Shown here in pieces: positions 54,297 through 62,078 of a DNA stretch of 64,000 bases. The DNA is from an uncultured Ignavibacteriota bacterium. GTDB lineage: Bacteria > Bacteroidota > Ignavibacteria > UBA10030 > UBA8401. Position 1 is the first letter of the stretch. The number at the start of each line of letters is the position of its first letter. Location: NCBI GenBank assembly GCA_903884005.1, contig CAISDA010000008.1, positions 1-64,000 of the forward strand, read 5' to 3'. Below the pieces are notes generated by a model. That model was not told the origin of the DNA, did no database searches, and saw only the letters and a list, made by a program, of their open reading frames with translations. Both the position numbers and the translations under genes were made by a program.

Positions 54297-55403
54297 TTAT
54301 TCTGGACCCACAAGGAGCGGCAGCATGGCCGTGACAGTCGTTCCCGCACCGGGCGCGCTTGCGATCGTCAGCTTCCCACCGTGCATTTCAATCAGCCGTC
54401 TGGCGATGGTCAAACCGAGTCCGGGACCCTGCTGCTCGTGCAGCTTCCGTTTGAATTGGACAAATCCGCCGATCTTTTCGATATCTTCGCTGCTCATGCC
54501 TTTTCCCTTATCCCTGACGGCGAGCGTGTACATCGTACCCGATACCGTTCCGGTCACCTCCACCATCTGTCCAGCCCTTGAAAATTTAAACCCGTTGTCC
54601 ACCATCTCGGAGCATATTTTTTCGAGATGTTCGTGACCGATCGCCACGGCGGCGTCTGCAACCGTGATGGTGATGTCCGCCGTCCGTTTGTGATAGATTG
54701 CCCGTTCTGCAGCTCCCTTCGAGATGATCGAGTCGGCGGACTTCGTTGCGCCTCGCCGCAGCGTGGCGATCTCTGCCGCGTCGTTCCCATCCATTTCGAG
54801 CTGCGCGTAGAGCAGAAAATTTTGTATCAGCCTGTGCAGCCGTTCGCCCGATTGGTGTATGATCAATAAAAATTCGCGGATGTCCTCCTTCGACAGTTTG
54901 TCCATCGAGTCCAGCATCATTTTTGCCGGACCGATGATGCCGCCCAGAGGCGTGCGAAGTTCATGGGGAAGCGCATACGAAATATTTTTCCGAAGATCGT
55001 CTAATTTTTTTTCGGCTTCTCCTTTGTTCAGCGTCTGCCGCGAAAGCCGCGATGCGATCGCCTGCAGTAATTCCTGCTGTGTGAACGGTTTCGTGAGATA
55101 ATCGTCGGCGCCTAATTCCATCCCGATCCGAAAATCGGGCTTGTCCGCTTTTGCAGAGAGAAAAATGAAGGGGGTTGTCGCCAGAGGCTCATGAGCACGC
55201 ACTGCTTTTAAAACGCCGTAGCCGTCCAGGACGGGCATCATCACGTCCGAAATGATGATGTCCGGCAAGTGCTCGATCGCCAACGCAACACCGGCTTCAC
55301 CATTCTCCGCGTTAAACACACAATAGCCTTCGTCTTCGAGCAGCTCGACAATGTTCTCGCGAATGTTAAGCTCGTCTTCCAGCACCAAAATCTTTGTCGT
55401 CAT
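54297..55403 (-). CDS. Receiver-histidine kinase hybrid
   Basis: A 368-residue soluble protein with a reversed order: a receiver first (phospho-Asp in IIISDVMMPVLDG, Lys in YLTKPFT), then a HisKA domain (ISYALPHELRTPLGG) and an ATPase domain (MVDNGFKFSR, VRDKGKGMSSED, GPGLGLTIARRLIEMHGG). Its start overlaps the stop of the PAS kinase upstream (ATGA), so the two are made together. The upstream kinase probably phosphorylates the receiver, which then tunes this kinase. Confidence 0.9.
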   Translation of the reverse strand: MTTKILVLEDELNIRENIVELLEDEGYCVFNAENGEAGVALAIEHLPDIIISDVMMPVLDGYGVLKAVRAHEPLATTPFIFLSAKADKPDFRIGMELGADDYLTKPFTQQELLQAIASRLSRQTLNKGEAEKKLDDLRKNISYALPHELRTPLGGIIGPAKMMLDSMDKLSKEDIREFLLIIHQSGERLHRLIQNFLLYAQLEMDGNDAAEIATLRRGATKSADSIISKGAAERAIYHKRTADITITVADAAVAIGHEHLEKICSEMVDNGFKFSRAGQMVEVTGTVSGTMYTLAVRDKGKGMSSEDIEKIGGFVQFKRKLHEQQGPGLGLTIARRLIEMHGGKLTIASAPGAGTTVTAMLPLLVGPE

Positions 55404-56632
55404 TGTCGAATGGCCTCTTTCAGTCTATGGGCGGTTTGAGGAATGGAAATGGTGACGGTGGTGCCTTCGCCGATGGCGCTCTTCAGGCTGATCGTTCCGC
55501 CGTGGAGCTCGACGCACCGTTGTACAATTGAAAGACCGAACCCGGTCCCTTGTATGTCGCCTACATTTTTTGCACGCCTGAACGGTTCGAACACGTGCGG
55601 CAGGTCGTCTTCCCCGATCCCGATCCCGTGATCGCGGGCGATAATGAGTACTCTGTCTTCATCCGGGTAAGCGGAAAAATCGACGATGCTGCCATCAGGC
55701 GAATATTTGATGGCATTGGACAAAATATTGGTGATGATATGCCGCAGCAATTTTTCGTCGCCCGTAAATTCCGCCAATTCGTCGTCGATGGAACTTTGTA
55801 TGCGTTTGCCGTTCTTTGCCGCAACGGCATTCAGTTCTTCCGTGATCGACTGGCACAGGGAGGCCAACGATATCGCAGAGGGGGCATAGGTCATCTTTCC
55901 CGACTCCACCTTTCCGACAAGGAGCACGTCATCAAGCAGTGTTGTCAGCCGAAAAATGCTCTCCCGCACTCGGCGATAATGTTTCACCGCCTTCACGGCC
56001 TTCTCTTCGGTCCAATTCATGCCGTAGCGCTCAAGCATCTCCATGCTCGAAAGTATCGTCGCCAGCGGCGTGCGGAATTCGTGCGAGACCATGGTGACAA
56101 CGCCGGTCTTGATATCGCTGAGTTCTTTTTCCTTCTTCAGGGCGTTATGCAATTCCTCTTCAGCCCGCTTCCGTTCCGTGATATCGGACGCGATATGAAG
56201 ATACCCCGTAATATTTTCATTCAGGTCGTAGAGTGCCGTGATCGACAGAAACACCGGAAACCGGCTTCCGTCTTTCCGTATGGCGGTCCATTCCGATTCA
56301 TCCACCAGTCCCAACCGCGCCACGACAGTGAATACTTCATAATCGGGCGCGATTCCACGTCCGTACGTTTCAGTATAGTGTGCCGCCCTGATCGCGACCT
56401 CATCCGGATCGTGAAACAGCAGCGGCGTTGCCGCATTGACAACTTCGTGTGCGTGATAACCGAGAAGAATTTGCGCAGCCGGGTTGAAAATTTGTATGAT
56501 GCCATCGGCCGTTGTGGCCATAATGGCGTAGTTCGCCCCGTTCAGAATCGCTGTCTGAAGCGCCATCGATGTCTGCAGATTCTCTGCGGATGCGGAATTA
56601 TGTAGTACGTTCTGATGAGCCGACGAGTTCAT
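55400..56632 (-). CDS. PAS-domain sensor histidine kinase
   Basis: A 410-residue cytoplasmic kinase. The PAS/PAC sensor is at residues ~28-155 (NYAIMATTADGIIQIFNPAA; YLHIASDITERKRAEEEL). HisKA follows (MVSHEFRTPLATIL), then the ATPase (ITNILSNAIKYSPDG, ARDHGIGIGEDDLP, GTGFGLSIVQRCVELHGG). No membrane segment is seen, so the signal is likely intracellular, perhaps redox or a small ligand. In-frame ATG codons at 56683 and 56632 are both possible. Confidence 0.9.
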   Translation of the reverse strand: MNSSAHQNVLHNSASAENLQTSMALQTAILNGANYAIMATTADGIIQIFNPAAQILLGYHAHEVVNAATPLLFHDPDEVAIRAAHYTETYGRGIAPDYEVFTVVARLGLVDESEWTAIRKDGSRFPVFLSITALYDLNENITGYLHIASDITERKRAEEELHNALKKEKELSDIKTGVVTMVSHEFRTPLATILSSMEMLERYGMNWTEEKAVKAVKHYRRVRESIFRLTTLLDDVLLVGKVESGKMTYAPSAISLASLCQSITEELNAVAAKNGKRIQSSIDDELAEFTGDEKLLRHIITNILSNAIKYSPDGSIVDFSAYPDEDRVLIIARDHGIGIGEDDLPHVFEPFRRAKNVGDIQGTGFGLSIVQRCVELHGGTISLKSAIGEGTTVTISIPQTAHRLKEAIRQ

Positions 56633-56960
56633 TGGTTTATTATCGGCTGAACTTAGTATTTCATGAATGGGGCCGCCCCCCAAGGCAGCATGGTTGGCTA
56701 TTTTTTCACGAATCTATTTGGAACGGACGAAGGTATATTCGAGAAACGCTATGTACAGCCGCCTTGTGAATGGAAAACACTTGTTTTTCTCTTCAGGCTT
56801 TTCTATCATTCAGGTACCCGAGCGGCAATGGTGGGCGAGATGGTATTTAGCCCGCACCGCGCGGCGGCGCGAGGTGCTGCGGAGCGTAATCCACCGTTGC
56901 CGTCTGGAACACTCGTTTCACGTTTTTACTTCCTCATGTGAATTCTAAACACACACTCGA
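56633..56960. other. Intergenic region with a decayed repeat
   Basis: About 330 bases between divergent genes. The open frames here show no protein-like pattern. It holds a decayed core of the modular repeat at 56833-56853 (GGGCGAGAT, loop GGT, ATTTAGCCC), which has lost two pairing positions. Confidence 0.55.
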
Positions 56961-57911
56961 ATGAAAATTGTTGCACTCGATACGTTTCCCATTAATCCCG
57001 GCGATCTGCACTGGGATGCCGTTTCCGCACTCGGGGCATGCGCTCTTTTCGACCGTACTGCGCCCGACGAGGTCTACGAGCGGGCAAAAAACGCGGAGAT
57101 CATTCTCACCAACAAAGTGCCGCTGACCGGCTCCCTCATGACGCAATTGCCGCTGCTCACATACATCGGTGTCATGGCAACCGGATACAACATTGTCGAT
57201 GTTCAGGCGGCACGCGAGCGGGGCATTGTCGTTACGAATGTGCCGTCCTACAGCACGATGTCCGTCGCCCAGCTGGTGTTCGCGCTGATCCTGGAACTGA
57301 CACACCACACGGCCGCCCACTCTCTGAGTGTTCATGAGGGAATATGGTGCGCGGGCAGGGATTTCAGCTATAGTGTTGCGCCCCTCGCCGAACTCGCCGG
57401 CTGCACGATGGGCATTGTCGGATATGGAGCGATTGGGAAAGCTGTGGCGGGAATCGCCTCGGCGTTCGGTATGAATGTGCTTGTGGCCACACGCACGCCC
57501 TTTGCCTCTGCGACGTCTGTTCGGTGCGTGGATCTGGAGACTGTCTTCCGGGAAAGCGATGTGCTCTCGCTGCATTGCCCGCTCACTCCCGCAACGGCCG
57601 GTCTGGTCAACGACATTCGACTCTCGATGATGAAGCGTAATGCATTCATCATCAACACCAGTCGCGGTCCCATCGTGGACGAACAGGCGCTCGCCCATGC
57701 CCTTAACACAGGGTGCATTGCCGGCGCCGGCATCGACGTCCTCTCCTCGGAACCGCCGCATCCGCAGAACCCGCTCTTGACGGCGAAGAATTGTATCATC
57801 ACTCCTCACGTGGGGTGGGCGACCTTTGCTGCGCGCGCGAGGCTCATCGGCGTTGTCGCCGAGAACATCGCCGCATTCCTCAACGGCGCTCCGCAGAACG
57901 TCGTCTCGTGA
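56961..57911 (+). CDS. D-2-hydroxyacid dehydrogenase (glycerate dehydrogenase-like)
   Basis: A 316-residue NAD-dependent dehydrogenase. The nucleotide-binding motif is MGIVGYGAIGKAVAGI. The catalytic Arg is in NTSRGPIVDEQAL, Glu in DVLSSEPPHPQNPLL and His in ITPHVGWATF. It is closest in pattern to hydroxypyruvate reductase/glycerate dehydrogenase. It stands alone; repeat copy F follows its stop codon. Confidence 0.92.
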   Translation: MKIVALDTFPINPGDLHWDAVSALGACALFDRTAPDEVYERAKNAEIILTNKVPLTGSLMTQLPLLTYIGVMATGYNIVDVQAARERGIVVTNVPSYSTMSVAQLVFALILELTHHTAAHSLSVHEGIWCAGRDFSYSVAPLAELAGCTMGIVGYGAIGKAVAGIASAFGMNVLVATRTPFASATSVRCVDLETVFRESDVLSLHCPLTPATAGLVNDIRLSMMKRNAFIINTSRGPIVDEQALAHALNTGCIAGAGIDVLSSEPPHPQNPLLTAKNCIITPHVGWATFAARARLIGVVAENIAAFLNGAPQNVVS

Positions 57912-57921
57912 TCGGCACGGG

Positions 57922-58026
57922 GCGAGAGACGGTATCTCGCGAGAGGACGAGCTAACAGCTCGTCCTACACGCACCACATATGCCGTCGATTATTTTCATG
58001 GCGGGGCGAGACGGTATCTCCCCCCC
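57922..58026. repeat. Modular hairpin repeat, copy F
   Basis: Three units in a row: GCGAGA/TCTCGC (57922-57940), the perfect hairpin GGACGAGCT (57945-57953), loop AAC, AGCTCGTCC (57957-57965), then ATTATTTTCATGGC and a decayed core GGGCGAGACGG near 58004-58026. It sits between convergent genes. Confidence 0.8.
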
Positions 58027-58036
58027 GGTCTCCCCG

Positions 58037-60340
58037 CTACGCCTTCATGAACATTTTCACTTCTCCGTATTTCATTGTCAGCGTGTGCCGTACAGCGGAT
58101 GCGCCGCCCTCCGCCGGCGCGAGCGCCTGCGGAAATTCTATTGTCCGTTCCCCGTCCTTCGTGGCGACCACCATTGCCGCCTCGCGCGTTGACCGGACAA
58201 CATCCGCTTCGCTGCTCCACAAATGCACTCCCGCTTTCCGTGCGATCACACGCAGCACTTCGACCGGAAGCGGTGCCGTTCCAGTGTAGATCGAACGCCA
58301 TCCATCCATCTGTATTTCTGCAAATGCGATCCCATTCGTATCGGTCCAATGCCCGAGCGGATGAACCCCTGGTGCCTCTTGCACGGTGAACCGGGGAGAG
58401 TGGTGTTTTTTAATGCCGTACGACATTCCCTCCGGCATGCCATCGTCGTGTGTGCCGATGCGTATCGTGAGCGGCCCCGGTGTGTCGCTGACGGTGAAGT
58501 GAAATCCTGTCAGGCGTTCCATCGCGTCGAGATTGAATTTTTCGGGCGTCACGAATCCCGGCGCATAATACCACACCACGGTGGCGCCGCTGCCCTTGAA
58601 GAGTGCAGACAGGCGGTCGCATTCGCCTTGGTCCAAAAAGAACGTATTGACCATCAGATATAATTTATAGAGCTGTGCGTCTGCCGGCTGCAGATCGAAC
58701 CGGTAGAGGAAATCTGATGGCGCACCGATGCGGTATATCGTGCGCGCCTGCGTGTTGAGAAACCAATGGTTGAACATGTCGCATGTTCTGATGCCGGCCG
58801 ATTCATAGGGCTCTTCCGCTTTCCAGTGCTGCGTCACAAAAAATGCCTTTGCGTCGTACACCGCCGCGATCTCAGACACCGGCCCGTTGTCGCGTGCGCT
58901 TCTGCGGTCTCCGATAGCCATCATTGTCCTGATCGCCTCGTGCATCGGCTCATCGTCATACCAGCCACGCTGTGCGGTGAACGAGGGACTGTGTCCGAAG
59001 TCGAAGAACCATCCTCCCATGCCCTGGGCGATGACGTTGCCCATGTCGCGGCGGATAATGTTAATAGACCCTTCGACCGTGTCGTGTCCGGTGCCGCCTT
59101 CAGTCGATACGGTCTTCTCAATATAGGTGGTCGGATCGATCTCCGAAAAAAATAATTTGTTGTGGCGCCTGATCGATTCCAACAACACGCGGTTGCCGCC
59201 GTCTCCGCCCACGCCTCTGGCGCGGCCGAGGTGGTTGCCGAAATCGTCAACAACATCGCTCTCGGCAATGTGGTTGACATCAACATTCGTATGCTGGTAC
59301 GAATACGGGCTGGCAAGATAATCGACATCGTCGCTCAGCAGCAGCACCTCGGGCACGAGATGCCCCGCCTCCTGGATCTGAACGGTTTCAACGAGATAGC
59401 AATAGAACGTGCCGGCAAGCACTCGTCGCTCCGTTTCCTCCTTCACGATTGTGAGAAAGGAGAGTGCCGTTTCGGCATTATGCTGATGATATTTTCTGTA
59501 GAAGTCGATCACCGCCCCTTCCTTTTCGGGATCGCGCAGCAGTCCGCGCTGGGCATGGATGCGCGCGTCCGGCGGCGGCACGGGGCCCGCGATCTTCTGC
59601 ATTGGTGCGCTGTAATCGGGAAGGAAGCGCGATGCGGGGTAATGCCACTCCGATGTCATGCCGCCGACCACATGATACCCTATCACGCGGCTCCGCAGCG
59701 GTGAGGCTTCCATGTGACGCAGATAGGCGCGCAGGATGTCTGCCACGTCCTTCTTCCACACTTCCGATTGCAGAGAGGGAAGATCTCCATCGAGCAGCTG
59801 CCACCAATTGTACTCTCCTTCAATAACGAACGGCTTCACCCTGTAGGATTCGGGCCCGATCGGCAATCCGAATTGTATGAGCTCATCGGGATGCGATCGT
59901 TTCCACCATTCGGGCGCGTAAAGATGTACCCGCGGCAGGAACATGGCGTCGGGCACCGAGGCGAGCAGCTGAGCGAAATACGCGTCGAGTTTTTCAAAAT
60001 TGTACTGGCCCGGCGCACTCCACACATCCGTGAGGCCGATGAGCGGCTGAAAAATTTTAATGCCCGATGCGCGGTATCCCGCGATGGTCTTCGATAAGCC
60101 GACACTGACGGCAAAGAATGGAAATTCTTCCTTGCCGTTCACGAACATGCGTGGGCCTCCGCGCTCATTTTTAATCGCCGCCGCTGCAGGCGCCTCGCCT
60201 CGCAGCCGGTCCAGCACCGAATGTGTATCAATGAGTGGCAGATCGCCGCTTGCACAATCAAAAGGATTGAGTAAGGACCCCGGCAGGATCAATGCGCCAC
60301 CGGTGGCGCCAAGCAATTGTAATGCGGTTCGACGATGCAT
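58037..60340 (-). CDS. Exported GH-A-like (GH42-type) glycoside hydrolase, uncertain family
   Basis: A 767-residue protein with a Tat-like signal (MHRRTALQLLGATGGALILP). The N-terminal barrel starts with FPFFAVSVGLSKTIAGYRAS, then GQYNFEKLDAYFAQLL, in the style of GH42-type beta-galactosidases. Candidate catalytic glutamates are in GGMTSEWHY (acid/base) and KLFFSEIDP (nucleophile). The C-terminal part (from about 510) resembles the trimerisation and beta-sandwich domains of that group. The substrate is unknown. GAGGA lies before the ATG at 60340; longer in-frame starts lack a signal peptide. Confidence 0.65.
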   Translation of the reverse strand: MHRRTALQLLGATGGALILPGSLLNPFDCASGDLPLIDTHSVLDRLRGEAPAAAAIKNERGGPRMFVNGKEEFPFFAVSVGLSKTIAGYRASGIKIFQPLIGLTDVWSAPGQYNFEKLDAYFAQLLASVPDAMFLPRVHLYAPEWWKRSHPDELIQFGLPIGPESYRVKPFVIEGEYNWWQLLDGDLPSLQSEVWKKDVADILRAYLRHMEASPLRSRVIGYHVVGGMTSEWHYPASRFLPDYSAPMQKIAGPVPPPDARIHAQRGLLRDPEKEGAVIDFYRKYHQHNAETALSFLTIVKEETERRVLAGTFYCYLVETVQIQEAGHLVPEVLLLSDDVDYLASPYSYQHTNVDVNHIAESDVVDDFGNHLGRARGVGGDGGNRVLLESIRRHNKLFFSEIDPTTYIEKTVSTEGGTGHDTVEGSINIIRRDMGNVIAQGMGGWFFDFGHSPSFTAQRGWYDDEPMHEAIRTMMAIGDRRSARDNGPVSEIAAVYDAKAFFVTQHWKAEEPYESAGIRTCDMFNHWFLNTQARTIYRIGAPSDFLYRFDLQPADAQLYKLYLMVNTFFLDQGECDRLSALFKGSGATVVWYYAPGFVTPEKFNLDAMERLTGFHFTVSDTPGPLTIRIGTHDDGMPEGMSYGIKKHHSPRFTVQEAPGVHPLGHWTDTNGIAFAEIQMDGWRSIYTGTAPLPVEVLRVIARKAGVHLWSSEADVVRSTREAAMVVATKDGERTIEFPQALAPAEGGASAVRHTLTMKYGEVKMFMKA

Positions 60341-60362
60341 AGAATAAATCCTCGTTGTTGTA

Positions 60363-60389
60363 TGTAGCGGGCGGGATGTTGTATCGCCC
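60363..60389. repeat. Decayed modular repeat, copy H
   Basis: TGTAGC followed directly by GGGCGGGAT and, after GTTGT, ATCGCCC. It is a short, imperfect form of the core hairpin. Confidence 0.4.
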
Positions 60390-60778
60390 ATGAAGTTGCG
60401 CAATGATCCTGAGAAATGATACATCGTGATCCTGCCCGTCACTGTGCTTGCAGTCTCCCGTCCCATGATTGGTAAAGTAAGAAATTATTGCGACAAAAAA
60501 ACAAATAAAATTAGCATTGCATCTTTCCGAAATTTCTCTTACCGTCTTATAACAGTGTCTCCGGTAGCTGTCCACTGTCAATAGTTCATACGTTCAAAGC
60601 ATACGATGCCCCGTGCCGGTTGTTCTTTCAGGGGCTGCAAAGCTATCGTCAACCAGTCTTCATTCTTGTTGCTGCCCCGTCTTGGTATCGCCCGTGCTGT
60701 CGCGGATTCTACAGCGTCAACAGATCATCATAGATTCTGCACCGGGTGGACCGGAGAGGAATTTGTATAAAGGAACCA
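60390..60778. other. Intergenic region, nothing recognised
   Basis: About 390 bases between the divergent GH-like and Nudix genes. No coding, tRNA or strong hairpin signal was found apart from the decayed repeat to the left. Confidence 0.5.
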
Positions 60779-61309
60779 ATGCATCGAACGAACCTTCTCA
60801 CTGCACTTGACGCTCATCAGGCGTATGACAGCATCGAAACCGAAATGGTTGAACGCACCAAACGCTTCATCCGGGAGCACGCAGATTGTTTCGAGCGCTC
60901 CCTTACGGTCGGGCACATCACGGGATCGGCATTCATCATCAATAACGAAAGGACGCATATCCTCCTCACGCATCATAAAAAATTAAACCGCTGGCTGCAG
61001 CTCGGCGGCCATGCCGATGGAGACAGCGATATCCTGCGCGTCGCGCTGCGCGAAGCGGTGGAGGAATCAGGACTCGCCGATGTCCGGGCGGTGATGCATC
61101 CGGTGTTCGATGTGGACGTCCATCGGATACCTGCGCGCAAAAACGACGCGGAACATTTTCACTACGATATACGTTATCTATGTCAGGCCGACAGTAGGAT
61201 TCCACTGACCATCTCTGATGAATCTCACGATCTGGTGTGGGTTCCAGTCACCTCGATACTCAACTACACAGAAGAACAGTCGATGCTTCGCATGGTTTCC
61301 AAACTCTGA
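60779..61309 (+). CDS. Nudix hydrolase
   Basis: A 176-residue Nudix enzyme. The box starts GGHADGDSDILRVALREAVE and ends with ESGL, matching G-x5-E-like spacing with Asp in place of the first Glu, and the R-E-U-x-E-E core is AVEESG in part. The ATG at 60779 has AAAGGA before it; a GTG at 60746 is also in frame. The substrate is unknown: a nucleoside diphosphate derivative. It is followed 47 bases later by apaG. Confidence 0.85.
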   Translation: MHRTNLLTALDAHQAYDSIETEMVERTKRFIREHADCFERSLTVGHITGSAFIINNERTHILLTHHKKLNRWLQLGGHADGDSDILRVALREAVEESGLADVRAVMHPVFDVDVHRIPARKNDAEHFHYDIRYLCQADSRIPLTISDESHDLVWVPVTSILNYTEEQSMLRMVSKL

Positions 61310-61356
61310 CGGTCGGCGATGAGGGGTCAAGCCGCCTTCTCAACCAAGGAGGATGT

Positions 61357-61740
61357 ATGACGATCTACAGCGCGACAACAGAAGATATCACTGTCCATGT
61401 GCACTCGCTCTTTCTTGAGCGGTATTCATCCCCAATCAATCATAAGTTTGTGTTCGGATATTTCATTCGCATCGAAAATAATGGCATCGAAGCGGTGCAG
61501 CTGCTTCGCCGTCATTGGTTGATCTCAAAAGAGTGGGGCGAGACAGAAGAAGTTGAAGGCGAAGGGGTCATCGGGCGCCAGCCGCTTATCGTTCCGAGCG
61601 CCGCCCATGAATATAACAGTTTTTGTTCGCTCGAAACCTATGAGGGAGCGATGGAAGGGACGTACCTGTTCCAGCGGGGAACAGGGGAAGAATTTTATGT
61701 GCAAATCCCGCGTTTCTATCTGAGAGCATACGCAAACTAA
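61357..61740 (+). CDS. apaG: ApaG domain protein
   Basis: A 127-residue single fibronectin-type beta-domain. It has the family blocks HKFVFGYFIRIENNG, RRHWLISKEWGE and VEGEGVIGRQPLI, then YNSFCSLETYEGAMEGTY. ApaG is linked to divalent-cation (Co2+/Mg2+) homeostasis in enteric bacteria, though its molecular action is not settled. AAGGAGG lies directly before the ATG, a very strong ribosome site. Confidence 0.94.
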   Translation: MTIYSATTEDITVHVHSLFLERYSSPINHKFVFGYFIRIENNGIEAVQLLRRHWLISKEWGETEEVEGEGVIGRQPLIVPSAAHEYNSFCSLETYEGAMEGTYLFQRGTGEEFYVQIPRFYLRAYAN

Positions 61741-61745
61741 TGTCG

Positions 61746-61951
61746 CCGATTATTTTCATAGCAGCGTTCATGAGTGTGGGGTTCACCACCCCGCATGAAA
61801 ACACCAGTTTCGCAGACGCAGCATTGTAGGGCGAGATGTTATCTCGCCCTGGACGAGCTAACAGCTCGTCCTACACGCACCACATAGCCGCCGATTATTT
61901 TCATAGCAGGGCACGATGGTATCTCGCCCCGGTCGGGACATCGTCTCGCCC
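61746..61951. repeat. Modular hairpin repeat, copy G (longest)
   Basis: In order: ATTATTTTCATAGCAGCGTTCATGAGTG (part of two modules), GGGGT-TCACC-ACCCC (61778-61792), GACGCAGCATTGTA, the core GGGCGAGAT (61829-61837) with ATCTCGCCC (61841-61849), then GGACGAGCT (61851-61859) with AGCTCGTCC (61863-61871). After CTACACGCACCACATAGCCG comes a second, decayed core (61909-61929). The remainder (about 61930-61951) pairs partly with it. It lies between convergent apaG and clpC. Confidence 0.85.
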
Positions 61952-62000
61952 TGCAGAATGCGATAGGCTCCGAGTCGGTTCCGAGCAAGAGTGCGCATTA

Positions 62001-62041
62001 TTAAAAAGCGGTCGATCCGAATACATCCGAATCGACCGCTT
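62001..62041 (-). terminator. Terminator of clpC
   Basis: An 11-bp stem (AAGCGGTCGAT at 62006-62016 region with ATCGACCGCTT at 62031-62041), with a run of T on the minus strand just after it. Confidence 0.75.
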
Positions 62042-62078
62042 GAGTTTCACGCCTGGTGGTAAATGCAGTGGAATATTT

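Noticed and set aside
56663-56948. Two overlapping ~92-codon frames upstream of the 2-hydroxyacid dehydrogenase
   Set aside because: They differ in frame, run through a decayed repeat and show no protein-like conservation or ribosome site.
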